A stretch of DNA of 64,000 nucleotides. Source: Megasphaera stantonii (lineage in GTDB: Bacteria; Bacillota; Negativicutes; Veillonellales; Megasphaeraceae). The stretch spans positions 1,860,001 to 1,924,000 of the forward strand of contig NZ_CP029462.1 in NCBI RefSeq assembly GCF_003367905.1, read 5' to 3'. Every line of letters begins with the position of its first letter. Positions within the stretch are counted from its first letter, which is position 1. Under the pieces are notes generated by a model, which did not search any database, had not been told where the DNA came from, and saw only the letters and a program-made list of their open reading frames with translations. Shown here one piece after another: positions 34,954 through 44,008 of this stretch. The position numbers and the translations under genes were made by a program.

Positions 34954-36189
34954 ATGAAACACGTCATTATCATCGGCGCCGGCGCCGCCGGCATCATGGC
35001 TGCCTTGGCTGCGGCCGGACAGGGCGCGTCGGTTACGCTGCTGGAAAAAAATAATATTGTCGGAAAAAAGATGGGCATTACCGGCAAGGGCCGCTGCAAT
35101 TTGACCAATGCCTGCGCCATGGACGAGTTCGTCGCCCATACGCCGGGAAACGGGAAATTTCTGTACAGCGCCTACGGCCAGTTTTCCAATGAAAACCTGC
35201 TGGACTTGCTGCATCAGTGGGGACTGGAAACGAAAGTAGAACGCGGCGGCCGCGTTTTTCCCCAGTCGGACAGCGCCATTGAAGTGCGCAAGCTCTTATA
35301 CGACCGTCTCTGCCGCGTCGGCGTGCATATCCGCCTGAACGAGGCGGCGACGGCCGTGCAGCGCTGGGGCGATACTTTTGCGGTCCGTACGCAGGCCGGG
35401 CAGTATGAAGGCGACGCCTGCATTATTACGACGGGCGGCATGTCCTATCCCGTCACGGGTTCTAGCGGCGACGGATACGGCTTTGCTAAGAGCCTGGGCC
35501 ATGCCGTGACAGAGCTCAAGCCGTCGCTCATTCCCTTTACGACGAAGGAAACGTGGCCTCATGCCTTGTCGGGCTTGTCGCTGCGCAACGTCGAGGCCTC
35601 CTTGTGGAAGCGGGGGAAGATGCTCGCCTCGCAGTTCGGCGAAATGCTTTTCACCCATTTCGGCGTATCGGGGCCGATTATCCTCATGCTCAGCGCGGCG
35701 GCGGCGCACAAGAAGCAATGCCAATATCCCATGCAGCTGCGCATCAATTTAAAGCCGGCCTTGTCTAAGGAAACGCTGGATCAGCGCGTACAGCGCGATT
35801 TCCAGAAATACATCCGCAAGGAAGCGGAAAACGCCATGAAAGACCTGCTGCCGCAGCGGCTCATTCCCATCGTGTTGGAACAGGCCGGCATCGACGGCCG
35901 CTGTCAGGTCAACCAGATTTCCCGCGAGCAGCGGCAGGATCTGGTCGATTCGCTGCAGGCGCTGACCCTGACGATTACGGGGACGCGGCCTATCGAGGAA
36001 GCCATCGTTACGGCCGGCGGAGTCAGCGTGCGGGAAATCAATCCCAAGACGATGGAATCCAAGCTGACGCCGAGACTGTATTTTGCCGGCGAGGTAATGG
36101 ACATAGACGCCTATACGGGCGGATATAATCTGCAGGCTGCCTTTTCGACGGGCTACGTAGCCGGCATGGCAGCGGCAAAGGAGGAATAA
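34954..36189 (+). CDS. HI0933/YhiN-family FAD-dependent oxidoreductase
   Basis: 411 aa. Flavoprotein of unknown substrate. N-terminal dinucleotide-binding motif VIIIGAGAAGIMAALAAAGQG with LLEKNNIVGKKMGITGKGRCNLTN, the family signature; C-terminal FAD contact LYFAGEVMDIDAYTGGYNLQAAFSTGYVAG. It lies between rluB and cmk in a close operon. No unusual features. Confidence 0.92.
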   Translation: MKHVIIIGAGAAGIMAALAAAGQGASVTLLEKNNIVGKKMGITGKGRCNLTNACAMDEFVAHTPGNGKFLYSAYGQFSNENLLDLLHQWGLETKVERGGRVFPQSDSAIEVRKLLYDRLCRVGVHIRLNEAATAVQRWGDTFAVRTQAGQYEGDACIITTGGMSYPVTGSSGDGYGFAKSLGHAVTELKPSLIPFTTKETWPHALSGLSLRNVEASLWKRGKMLASQFGEMLFTHFGVSGPIILMLSAAAAHKKQCQYPMQLRINLKPALSKETLDQRVQRDFQKYIRKEAENAMKDLLPQRLIPIVLEQAGIDGRCQVNQISREQRQDLVDSLQALTLTITGTRPIEEAIVTAGGVSVREINPKTMESKLTPRLYFAGEVMDIDAYTGGYNLQAAFSTGYVAGMAAAKEE

Positions 36190-36192
36190 GGG

Positions 36193-36864
36193 ATGGAACG
36201 TTTGACCGTAGCCATCGACGGGCCGGCCGGAGCCGGAAAGAGCAGCGCCGCCCGCCTGGTGGCCAAGAGACTGGGGTATTTGTACATTGATACGGGCGCC
36301 ATGTACCGGGCCTTTACCTGGGCGATGCTGCAGGAAAAAATCGATATAGGAGACGCGGAGGCCGTCAGGGCGCTGACGGAGCGCATCGACATCCGGCTGG
36401 AGCCGCTGGAAGATAAGTGCCGCGTGTTCGTCGGCGAAAGGGAAGTTACCGACGCCATCCGCACGCAGGATATATCTTCTCGCGTATCTTCCGTTTCAGC
36501 TCTTGCAGTCGTACGGGAAAAACTGGTACAATTACAGAGGAACATGGCCGAAGGAGGCGGCGTCATTTTGGACGGCCGCGACATCGGCACCGTCGTGCTG
36601 CCGAAGGCCGATTTGAAGATATTCTTAACGGCGTCCGTCGAATCGCGGGCCCGCCGCCGCTACCTGGAAGTACAGGCGAAAGGCGGTACGGAAACGCTGG
36701 AGGACATTGCGGCCAGCATAGCGTCCCGCGACGATATGGATTCTCACCGCGCCGTCAGTCCCTTGCGACAGGCCGACGACGCGATCCTTCTCGACAACAG
36801 CGAATTAAATCTGGAAGAAACGGCCGATGCGATTACCGATTTAATTCAGCAGCGCTGTCGATGA
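36193..36864 (+). CDS. cmk: Cytidylate kinase
   Basis: 223 aa. Phosphorylates CMP/dCMP with ATP. P-loop AIDGPAGAGKSSAAR near residue 8; YIDTGAMYRAFTW; DGRDIGTVVLPKADLKIFLTAS near residue 130; lid arginines ESRARRR. Start 3 bp after the flavoprotein stop; the stop overlaps the plsC start (ATGA). The cmk-plsC-ispH-rpsA order is well conserved in Firmicutes. Confidence 0.96.
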   Translation: MERLTVAIDGPAGAGKSSAARLVAKRLGYLYIDTGAMYRAFTWAMLQEKIDIGDAEAVRALTERIDIRLEPLEDKCRVFVGEREVTDAIRTQDISSRVSSVSALAVVREKLVQLQRNMAEGGGVILDGRDIGTVVLPKADLKIFLTASVESRARRRYLEVQAKGGTETLEDIAASIASRDDMDSHRAVSPLRQADDAILLDNSELNLEETADAITDLIQQRCR

Positions 36865-37475
36865 AAGCCATTTCGTATTGGATTATCCGCCGGATATTCA
36901 ACTTCGTGACTTACACACTCATCGGCATGAAAGTCTACGGCGAAGAGCATATTCCGGCTGAGGGGCCTTTTATCATCGTGTGCAATCACGCCAGCTACTT
37001 CGACCCGCCTTTGCTGGGAACGGCGGTGCGCCATCGCCTCATCCACTTCATGGCGAAAGAAGAGCTGTTCCGCAACCCGATTATGAATTGGTTTCTGCGG
37101 TATGTCCATACCTTTCCCGTCCATCGGGGCCGCATCGATAAAAAGGCCATTGTAGAATCGTTCCGCGTGCTGAAAAGCGGCGGCGTTCTTGGCATTTTTC
37201 CCGAAGGGACGCGCAAGTGCCAGGGCATACTCGGGCCGTTTCACGACGGCTTCGCCGGTATTGCCATCAAGGCAGGCGTGCCGGTCCTTCCGGCAGTCGT
37301 CGTCAATTCGAGAGAGCTGCCGAAGAAAACGGGACCCGTGCAGATCGTATTCGGCGAACCGGTCATGCCGCCGGCAGATAAAAAGGCCGATAAGGAAGCG
37401 ATACGGCAATTTTCAGAAGAAATTCGGGAAATTGTCTTAGCTATGCTAAATCGGCATGGAGGGACAGAAAAATGA
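36861..37475 (+). CDS. plsC: 1-acyl-sn-glycerol-3-phosphate acyltransferase
   Basis: 204 aa. Makes phosphatidic acid at the inner membrane. The catalytic NHASYFD (HX4D) is near residue 35 and the glycerol-phosphate-binding FPEGTR near residue 114; an N-terminal hydrophobic helix anchors it. The start codon overlaps the cmk stop (ATGA) and the stop overlaps the ispH-rpsA start in the same way. Confidence 0.94.
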   Translation: MKAISYWIIRRIFNFVTYTLIGMKVYGEEHIPAEGPFIIVCNHASYFDPPLLGTAVRHRLIHFMAKEELFRNPIMNWFLRYVHTFPVHRGRIDKKAIVESFRVLKSGGVLGIFPEGTRKCQGILGPFHDGFAGIAIKAGVPVLPAVVVNSRELPKKTGPVQIVFGEPVMPPADKKADKEAIRQFSEEIREIVLAMLNRHGGTEK

Positions 37476-39448
37476 AGGTAACTATTGCCGAGGCCTGCGG
37501 TTTTTGCTACGGTGTGCGCCGGGCCGTGGACATGGCGTCGCAGGCGGAAACGGGGACGAAAACCCTGGGGCCCATCATTCATAACCCACAGGTCGTAGCC
37601 CGTCTATCCGCACAGGGAGTGGCTCCCGTCGATTCTCTCGACGAAGTGGGCGATGGCGAAACGGTCCTGATCCGCTCGCACGGCGTTGGCCCCAGCGTCT
37701 ATGAAGAAGCTTCCCGGCGGGGCATACGCGTCATCGACGCGACGTGTCCCCATGTCAAAAAAGCACAGCAAGACGCGAAAAAAATCGTCGAAGAAGGAAA
37801 AAATTTAGTAATTATAGGCGAAAAAGCCCATCCTGAAGTAATTAGTATTTCACAATGGGGGGCAAATCGTGCTATTATAATAGATAGGGAAATTGAAGCA
37901 GAACAAATTCCCTTTTCTGAATCACTGGGAGTCGTCGTCCAGACGACTTTTTCCCAAGAGCAATTCAAGCGCATTGCCGAAATCCTGAAGACGAAGACGA
38001 ACGATTTAGACGTGCACATGACTATCTGCACGGCGACGCAGCAGCGCCAGAACGCCGCTGTGGAATTGGCCGGCAAGGTAGACGCCATGATCGTCGTCGG
38101 CGGCAGGAACAGCGCCAATACGGGAAGGCTGGCGCAGGTATGCAGAGAACAGGGTTGCCCTACATACCATATTGAAACGGCGGCTGAATTAGACACGGCG
38201 GCCTTTCGTGGTATGAATCATATAGGCATTACAGCCGGTGCTTCCACACCGGATTGGATAATACAGGAGGTTGTTGATATTATGGAAAATTTGCAAGCTG
38301 AAGGCACAGAAGTAATGAGTGAAGAATTGTTGGATCAGTACGACTATGAAGAAAATCCAAAGAAAGGCGACGTGGTAAAGGGCACGGTTATTTCTGTGAA
38401 CGATGATGCTGCCTATGTTTCCATCGGTACGAAAGCAGAAGCCATTCTGCCGAAGAAGGAAATTGCCGTTCCTGCTCCGGAAAAAGCCAGCGACGTCATT
38501 CACGTCGGCGACGAACTGACCGTAGAAATTGCCAACAATATTAAAGAAGAAGGCTCTATCGTCGTGTCTCTCGTCAAGATGAAGAAAGTCGAAGACTGGA
38601 AAGAAGTACGCGACGCGTTTGAAAACGATCAGCTCGTCGAATGCGTAGGCAAAGAAACAAACAAGGCAGGCCTTGTCGTTTCCATTAAATCCCTGCGCGG
38701 ATTTATTCCCCTGTCCCAGGGCGATGTTAAATTCGTAAAATCCTTGGATAATCTCGTCGGCGAGACCTTCCAGGTCAAAGTCATCGACATTGACGAACAC
38801 AAAAACCGTCTCGTCTTGTCCCGTAAAGCCGTTTTGGAAGCAGAACGGGAACAGAAACGGGCTGAAGCGCTGCAGAATATCGAAGAAGGCGCAGTTCTCG
38901 AAGGCACAGTCGTTAAAATCATGCCGTACGGCGCGTTTATCGACTTGGGCGGCGTAGAAGGCCTGCTCCACATTTCCGACATTTCCTGGAAGCGCGTAAG
39001 CTCCGTCGACGCTGTTCTTCAGGTCGGCGAAAAGCTTAACGTATTGGTACAGAAATTCGATCAGGAACGGAACCGCATTTCCTTGTCTTTGAAAGCGCTC
39101 CAGAAGAATCCCTGGATCGCTGCTATCGAAAAATTTGAAGTCGGCGACGTCGTAAAAGGCGAAGTTAAGAAGCTCCTTCCCTTTGGCGCTATTTTGGCGA
39201 TCGATCCCGAACTCCAGGGCTTGCTCCACGTATCCGAACTGACGGAAAAACGCGGTGCCGTCGTTAAAGACCTGGTCAACATCGGCGACGTTATGAACGT
39301 CAAGATCATCGGCATCGACACGGATAAAAAGAAAATATCCTTGAGTGTCTTGGCTATTCAGAAAGATGAAGAAGAACAGGAAGTTCGCAACTATCTGGAC
39401 AAACAAGAACAGGCCGAAGCAGCCGACGACGCTGTAGAAGGCGAATAA
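37472..39448 (+). CDS. ispH-rpsA: IspH fused to ribosomal protein S1
   Basis: 658 aa bifunctional protein. Residues 1-280 are 4-hydroxy-3-methylbut-2-enyl diphosphate reductase, the last step of the MEP isoprenoid pathway, with the three iron-sulfur cysteines in place (Cys12, Cys92, Cys186) and TATQQRQ. Residues ~298-640 hold four S1 RNA-binding repeats (starts near 298, 385, 470 and 556; the third is VLEGTVVKIMPYGAFIDLGG). This fusion is known in Clostridia and Negativicutes. A short acidic tail follows. The start has GGAGGG about 9 nt upstream. Confidence 0.96.
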   Translation: MKVTIAEACGFCYGVRRAVDMASQAETGTKTLGPIIHNPQVVARLSAQGVAPVDSLDEVGDGETVLIRSHGVGPSVYEEASRRGIRVIDATCPHVKKAQQDAKKIVEEGKNLVIIGEKAHPEVISISQWGANRAIIIDREIEAEQIPFSESLGVVVQTTFSQEQFKRIAEILKTKTNDLDVHMTICTATQQRQNAAVELAGKVDAMIVVGGRNSANTGRLAQVCREQGCPTYHIETAAELDTAAFRGMNHIGITAGASTPDWIIQEVVDIMENLQAEGTEVMSEELLDQYDYEENPKKGDVVKGTVISVNDDAAYVSIGTKAEAILPKKEIAVPAPEKASDVIHVGDELTVEIANNIKEEGSIVVSLVKMKKVEDWKEVRDAFENDQLVECVGKETNKAGLVVSIKSLRGFIPLSQGDVKFVKSLDNLVGETFQVKVIDIDEHKNRLVLSRKAVLEAEREQKRAEALQNIEEGAVLEGTVVKIMPYGAFIDLGGVEGLLHISDISWKRVSSVDAVLQVGEKLNVLVQKFDQERNRISLSLKALQKNPWIAAIEKFEVGDVVKGEVKKLLPFGAILAIDPELQGLLHVSELTEKRGAVVKDLVNIGDVMNVKIIGIDTDKKKISLSVLAIQKDEEEQEVRNYLDKQEQAEAADDAVEGE

Positions 39449-39462
39449 TTTTCAACGAAGGG

Positions 39463-39493
39463 GGATAGCCGGCATGCCCGGTTATCCTTTTTT
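39463..39493 (+). terminator. Intrinsic terminator after ispH-rpsA
   Basis: GGATAGCCGG (39463-39472) pairs with CCGGTTATCC (39478-39487), one G-U, loop CATGC, T6. Confidence 0.88.
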
Positions 39494-39523
39494 CATATTA
39501 AGAAAGGACAACAGGAAACTGGT

Positions 39524-40855
39524 ATGTATAAACCGTTAGTAGCTATCGTCGGCCGGCCGAACGTAGGCAAGTCGACGTTATTCAACGCTATTGTCAAGAA
39601 GCGCATTTCTATCGTAGAGGATATTCCCGGCGTCACGCGGGACCGCATTTACTATGACGCAGAATGGCTCAATCAGGAATTTACTATGATCGATACGGGC
39701 GGCATCGAATTCGTCGATTCGGAAAATCATATCTTCACGAGCATGCGCTATCAGGCAGAGCTGGCTATCCGCGAAGCCGACGTCATCCTGTACGTCGTCG
39801 ATGGGAAAGCCGGCGTTCAGCCTCAGGATGAAGATATCGCCCGCATCCTCCGCTCCAGCGGCAAGCCGGTCATTTTGGTAGTCAACAAAATCGACAGCGT
39901 AGAGCTGTCCATGAACATTTATGAATTTTACAGCCTCGGCCTGGGCGATCCCATCGGCATTTCGGCTGTCAACCTCATGAACCTGGGCGACCTGCTGGAC
40001 GAAGTGCTAAAGCACATCAAAAACGTGCCCTATGAAGAAGACGACGAAGAAACGATACACATCGCCCTCGTCGGCCGTCCGAACGTAGGCAAATCATCTA
40101 TGACCAACGCCCTGCTGGGGCAGAACCGGGTTATCGTCAGCAATATGCCCGGCACGACCCGCGATTCTATCGACACCCATTGGGAATACGAAGGATCTAA
40201 GTTCGTCCTCATCGATACGGCAGGCATGCGCCGCAAGGGGAAAATCGACATTCCCGTCGAACGGTACAGCGTCGTCCGCGCCCTGCGGGCCGTAGACCGC
40301 TGCGACGTGGCTGTCCTTGTACTGGACGGCGTCGAAGGCGTAACGGAACAGGATAAGAAAATTGCCGGCTACGTCCACGAAGCGGGCAAGGGATGCGTCA
40401 TCGTCGTCAATAAATGGGACCTGGTGACCAAGGACAGCAAGACGAGCCAGAAGTACGAAGAAGACATCCGCCGCGAGCTGGCGTTCCTGCAGTACGCGCC
40501 GATCTTGTTCGCTTCGGCCCTGACTAAGCAGCGCATCAACCGTTTGGCCGACATGGTCAAATTCGTATCGGAACAGCAGCATATGCGCGTGTCGACGAGC
40601 GTACTGAACGAGCTCATCGAAGACGCCCAGCTGACCAATCCGCCGCCGGCCAAGGGCGGCAAGCTGCTGAAAATCTATTATATGACGCAGGCCTCCGTGC
40701 AGCCGCCGACGTTCATTTTGTTTGTCAACGAGCCGCAGCTCATGCATTTCTCCTATCTGCGCTTTTTGGAAAACCGGCTGCGCGAAACCTTCGGCTTTGA
40801 AGGTACGCCGATTCGCCTGATACTGCGGGGAAAGAAGGATGGTGACGCCCTATGA
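39524..40855 (+). CDS. der: Ribosome assembly GTPase Der (EngA)
   Basis: 443 aa. Tandem GTPase needed for 50S subunit maturation. Two complete G domains: G1 GRPNVGKSTLF with DTGG and NKID in the first, GRPNVGKSSMT with DTAGMRRKGK and NKWDLV in the second, then the KH-like domain ending GTPIRLILRGKK. Its start is 30 bp after the ispH-rpsA terminator, so some readthrough or a weak promoter must feed it. It overlaps plsY by 4 bp. Confidence 0.97.
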   Translation: MYKPLVAIVGRPNVGKSTLFNAIVKKRISIVEDIPGVTRDRIYYDAEWLNQEFTMIDTGGIEFVDSENHIFTSMRYQAELAIREADVILYVVDGKAGVQPQDEDIARILRSSGKPVILVVNKIDSVELSMNIYEFYSLGLGDPIGISAVNLMNLGDLLDEVLKHIKNVPYEEDDEETIHIALVGRPNVGKSSMTNALLGQNRVIVSNMPGTTRDSIDTHWEYEGSKFVLIDTAGMRRKGKIDIPVERYSVVRALRAVDRCDVAVLVLDGVEGVTEQDKKIAGYVHEAGKGCVIVVNKWDLVTKDSKTSQKYEEDIRRELAFLQYAPILFASALTKQRINRLADMVKFVSEQQHMRVSTSVLNELIEDAQLTNPPPAKGGKLLKIYYMTQASVQPPTFILFVNEPQLMHFSYLRFLENRLRETFGFEGTPIRLILRGKKDGDAL

Positions 40856-41475
40856 TGATGGGAATCGCTTGCTTGCTCTTAGCGTATATCGCGGGCTCCT
40901 TTCCGAGCGGCCTGGTCATCGGCAAGGCCATTTACCATACGGACCCGCGGGACTACGGCAGCCATAATACGGGCGCGACGAACGCCTACCGCGTCTTCGG
41001 CGCCGCCGGCGGCCTGGCCGTCCTCATCCTGGACGTCGCCAAGGGTATGCTCGGCGTGTATTTGGGGCAAGTCGCCGCTTCGGCGATGGCCATGCCGGAA
41101 GACCAGCGCATCTACCTCATGGTGCTCGGCGGCTGCGTGGCTCTCGTCGGCCATTCCTGCTCTATTTTCCTGAAATTTAAAGGCGGCAAGGGCGTGGCCA
41201 CCGGTCTGGGCATCATCTTGTTCCTGGCTCCTTGGGAAACGCTCATCGTCTTCGCCATATGGTGTGCTATCGTCGCGGCGACGCGCATCGTATCTCTCGG
41301 CTCTATCGTCGCCGCCGTACTGGTGCCGGTTTTGATGTACTTCTTCGACGAGCCCCTGCCGCTTACGATATTCGGTTTGATTGCGGCCGTCCTCGTCGTC
41401 GTGCGCCATAAGGACAACATCATCCGCCTCATGCAGGGACGGGAGCTGAAGGTAGAGAGAATCAAGAAAAACTAA
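40852..41475 (+). CDS. plsY: Glycerol-3-phosphate acyltransferase PlsY
   Basis: 207 aa integral membrane protein that transfers acyl groups from acyl-phosphate to glycerol-3-phosphate, the first step of phospholipid synthesis. Motifs: AGSFPSGLVIGKA, GSHNTGATNAYRVFG, and FKGGKGVATGLG, the family's catalytic and phosphate-binding loops. About five hydrophobic segments. Overlaps the der stop (ATGA). The plsC-plsY proximity groups phospholipid synthesis in this region. Confidence 0.95.
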   Translation: MMMGIACLLLAYIAGSFPSGLVIGKAIYHTDPRDYGSHNTGATNAYRVFGAAGGLAVLILDVAKGMLGVYLGQVAASAMAMPEDQRIYLMVLGGCVALVGHSCSIFLKFKGGKGVATGLGIILFLAPWETLIVFAIWCAIVAATRIVSLGSIVAAVLVPVLMYFFDEPLPLTIFGLIAAVLVVVRHKDNIIRLMQGRELKVERIKKN

Positions 41476-41510
41476 GGAAAAATTTTCTTTTTCTTATGGG
41501 CCTTTGCTAT

Positions 41511-41538
41511 TTGATATGTAAAGAAAAACGTGTATAAT
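41511..41538 (+). promoter_or_regulatory. Promoter for rsmD-coaD
   Basis: TTGATA, 16-bp spacer, TATAAT, ending 26 bp before the rsmD start. Confidence 0.75.
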
Positions 41539-41563
41539 TGTTTGTGTACGAGCAGGTGATTAT

Positions 41564-42124
41564 GTGAGAATCATATCCGGCAGTGCAAAAGGGAGAATAT
41601 TGAAATCGCCGAAAGGCATGCTGACGAGGCCGACGCTGGACCGTACGAGGGAAAGCTTGTTCAACATATTGGCCAACGGCGTGCTGGAAGGTGCTTCTGT
41701 GCTGGACATCTTTGCCGGCACGGGAGCCTTGGGCCTGGAAGCCCTGAGCCGCGGCGCGGCGCACTGCGTGTTTATCGACCACTACACGCAGGCCCTGATT
41801 CGGCAGAACGCCGAATTGTGCGGCTTTGGCGGGCAGTATGAAATCCTCCGCATGGAGGCCGGCAAGGCCTTGGCGCGGCTGCAGGGACGTCAATTTCAAT
41901 ATATTTTTGCGGATCCACCGTATAATAAGAATTTGGTGAATAGTACGATTGCTTTAATATGTCAATACGATTTGCTGGCTCCTGACGGATTACTTCTCAT
42001 GGAACACAGCAGGGACGAAGAGATAGCAGACAGCCTGCTGTATGAGATCATCAGAGAAAAAGCCTATGGAAAGGATACGCGCATCGCCTTTATCCGCAGG
42101 CATCAGGGAGGAATTGAATCGTGA
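41564..42124 (+). CDS. rsmD: 16S rRNA (guanine966-N2)-methyltransferase
   Basis: 186 aa. Rossmann-fold SAM methyltransferase of the small subunit rRNA. SAM site VLDIFAGTGALGLEALSRGA near residue 48 and catalytic ADPPYNKNLV near residue 119; N-terminal RIISGSAKGRILKSP is typical. GTG start at 41564 with GCAGGTG upstream. Overlaps coaD by 4 bp; rsmD-coaD is a standard pairing. Confidence 0.95.
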   Translation: MRIISGSAKGRILKSPKGMLTRPTLDRTRESLFNILANGVLEGASVLDIFAGTGALGLEALSRGAAHCVFIDHYTQALIRQNAELCGFGGQYEILRMEAGKALARLQGRQFQYIFADPPYNKNLVNSTIALICQYDLLAPDGLLLMEHSRDEEIADSLLYEIIREKAYGKDTRIAFIRRHQGGIES

Positions 42125-42612
42125 AAATCGGAATTTGTCCGGGCAGCTTCGACCCCGTGACGAATGGACACATTGATATTTTTGAACGCAGCAGCAAATT
42201 AGTAGATAAGCTTATTATCGCCGTATTTGAAAATCCGTCGAAAAAGCCGCTGTTTACGATGGAGGAACGGGAAGACATGCTTCGGGAAACGACGCGTCAT
42301 ATTCCCAATATCGAAGTAGCCAGCTTTCACGGCTTGCTGAACGAATACGCCATCGAACACGGCGCGACGATCATTATACGCGGCTTGCGGGCCCTCAGCG
42401 ATTTTGAATACGAATTCCAGCGGGCGCTGCTCATGAAAAAAGTCGAACCGGATATTGAAACCGTATTTATTATGACGAGTACAAAGTATTCCTTTATCAG
42501 CTCTACAGGCATCCGCGAACTGGCGTGCTTCGGCGGCAAGCTCGACGACATGGTGCCCGCGTACGTAGAACAGAAGTTGAAAGAAAAGTTCAAAGATAAA
42601 TATCAGGCGTAG
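42121..42612 (+). CDS. coaD: Phosphopantetheine adenylyltransferase
   Basis: 163 aa. Fourth step of coenzyme A synthesis. Nucleotidyltransferase motifs CPGSFDPVTNGHIDIFERS (TxGH variant TNGH) near residue 5 and FISSTGIRELACFGG near residue 125. GTG start overlapping the rsmD stop (GTGA). Typical length. Confidence 0.97.
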   Translation: MKIGICPGSFDPVTNGHIDIFERSSKLVDKLIIAVFENPSKKPLFTMEEREDMLRETTRHIPNIEVASFHGLLNEYAIEHGATIIIRGLRALSDFEYEFQRALLMKKVEPDIETVFIMTSTKYSFISSTGIRELACFGGKLDDMVPAYVEQKLKEKFKDKYQA

Positions 42613-42623
42613 GGGTGGAAGAC

Positions 42624-43088
42624 ATGAATTCGGATAAATTGTTGGAAGATTTGGAAAGCTTGGTAATGAACGCATCGAAGGTGCCTTTTACGAATAAAAA
42701 GATGATTGAGGAAGAAGAACTCCTGCAGATCATCGACGACTTGAAGGAATCCATGCCGGCTGAGCTGGAACAGTCGAAAAAGGTACTGGCCGAAAAAGAT
42801 AAGATTATTGCCGACGCGCAGCATCATGCCGACAGCATGGTGGCGCAGGCCAAGGACTATATTGCCAAATTGACGGAAGAAAGCGAACTGGTGCGCCAGG
42901 CGCAGAAACGGGCGAATCAGATTATTCTGGACGCCAATCAGTCTTCGGAAGAATTGAAGAGCAGTTCCATTACATACGCCGGCGACGTCTTGAAATACGT
43001 CGAATCGACGTTGGAAAAGACCTTGTCCAGCATCAAGCAGAATCGCGACAGCTTACTGCAGTCCAACCGGCAGGATGAGACGAAGTAA
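42624..43088 (+). CDS. Coiled-coil protein of unknown function
   Basis: 154 aa, acidic and almost wholly helical. The middle (about residues 50-130) has long heptad-like stretches (KKVLAEKDKIIADAQHHADSMVAQAKDYIAKL, split by no prolines) resembling DivIVA- or ATP-synthase-b-like coiled coils. No signal peptide or membrane helix. ATG 42624 has GGGGTGG upstream; GTG 42615 is an alternative. It follows coaD by 11 nt. I recognise no specific family; a scaffold role is only a guess. Confidence 0.8.
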   Translation: MNSDKLLEDLESLVMNASKVPFTNKKMIEEEELLQIIDDLKESMPAELEQSKKVLAEKDKIIADAQHHADSMVAQAKDYIAKLTEESELVRQAQKRANQIILDANQSSEELKSSSITYAGDVLKYVESTLEKTLSSIKQNRDSLLQSNRQDETK

Positions 43089-43103
43089 GGCAGATACGCA
43101 GTA

Positions 43104-43135
43104 TAAGTGCAATATCCAGAGGGGTATTGCACTTA
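43104..43135 (+). terminator. Hairpin after the coiled-coil gene
   Basis: Perfect 11-bp stem TAAGTGCAATA (43104-43114)/TATTGCACTTA (43125-43135). The T tract is short (TTTAAG), so termination may be partial. Confidence 0.6.
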
Positions 43136-43162
43136 TTTAAGTTATGGGCAGAGGAGTCAGAT

Positions 43163-44008
43163 ATGCAGGAAAACAAGTATGAAACGATGAAATCCATTAC
43201 GTCCCGCGACAATCAATGGATCAAAAAAGCCTGCTCGCTGAAGCAGAAAAAGGGACGGCAGCAGGAGCGGATGGTCTTCGTCGAAGGAATGCGCGTCGTC
43301 AGAGATGCAGCGGAAAGCGGCATTCGCCGTGCTGTTTGCTTTCTTTCGCCGAAGGGCAGGGAACATGAGAAGTTTCAAGACATATACGACATGGGGCGGG
43401 CCCTGGACTGGACGTTTTTTTCCGTGACGGACAGCGTGTACGACAAGCTGAAGGACACGAAAGCGCCGCAGGGTATCGCAGCGATGCTGCCATATGTCAC
43501 AGTGTCTCTCGACGAACTGAATGGCCTTGCGCCGCGTCAGGCCGTCGTGTATTTGCAGGCCGTTCAGGACCCGGGAAATTTAGGGACGATTATCCGGACG
43601 GCGGCCGCGGCGAATGCCGCGGCGATTTTGCTGAGCGAAGGCAGCGTCGACGTATATAATGACAAGACCATCCGCAGTGCTATGGGAGCCATATTCAAAG
43701 TTCCTATTGTGCAGGATGTCAGTGAAGCGCAGCTGATTGAATTTTGCCGTCAGCAGGGGAGGGTTTTGTTGGGAACAGCACCGCAGGGGACAACATCGTA
43801 CGCTCAGGCGGCGTATGCACGGCCTGTCGTACTGGCCTTCGGCAATGAAGGAAACGGCTTATCTGATACGCTGATTGAACAGTGCAGCGAGGTGCTGACC
43901 ATTCCTATGCGCAGCGATACGGAATCATTGAATCTTTCCATGTCTGTAGGCGTTATTGTGTATAAGGCCTGGGAAGCAAATGGATTTAAGGAGAAATATG
44001 ATGAATAA
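43163..44008 (+). CDS. SPOUT-family (TrmH/SpoU) RNA methyltransferase
   Basis: 281 aa. 2'-O-methylates a ribose in rRNA or tRNA. N-terminal substrate-binding domain (ITSRDNQWIKKACSLKQKKGR, VFVEGMRVVRDA) and C-terminal SPOUT knot: LQAVQDPGNLGTIIRTAAA (motif 1), LAFGNEGNGLSD (motif 2) and IPMRSDTESLNLSMSVGVIVY (motif 3). ATG 43163 has GAGGAG 6 nt upstream. The target nucleotide cannot be told from sequence. It overlaps larB by 8 bp. Confidence 0.93.
   Translation: MQENKYETMKSITSRDNQWIKKACSLKQKKGRQQERMVFVEGMRVVRDAAESGIRRAVCFLSPKGREHEKFQDIYDMGRALDWTFFSVTDSVYDKLKDTKAPQGIAAMLPYVTVSLDELNGLAPRQAVVYLQAVQDPGNLGTIIRTAAAANAAAILLSEGSVDVYNDKTIRSAMGAIFKVPIVQDVSEAQLIEFCRQQGRVLLGTAPQGTTSYAQAAYARPVVLAFGNEGNGLSDTLIEQCSEVLTIPMRSDTESLNLSMSVGVIVYKAWEANGFKEKYDE

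Noticed and set aside
38189-39406. 405-codon frame opposite the S1 repeats
   Set aside because: Shadow of the repeated S1 domains.
43104-43135. Protein-binding operator for the methyltransferase gene
   Set aside because: The inverted repeat is better explained as a transcript-end hairpin after the coiled-coil gene.
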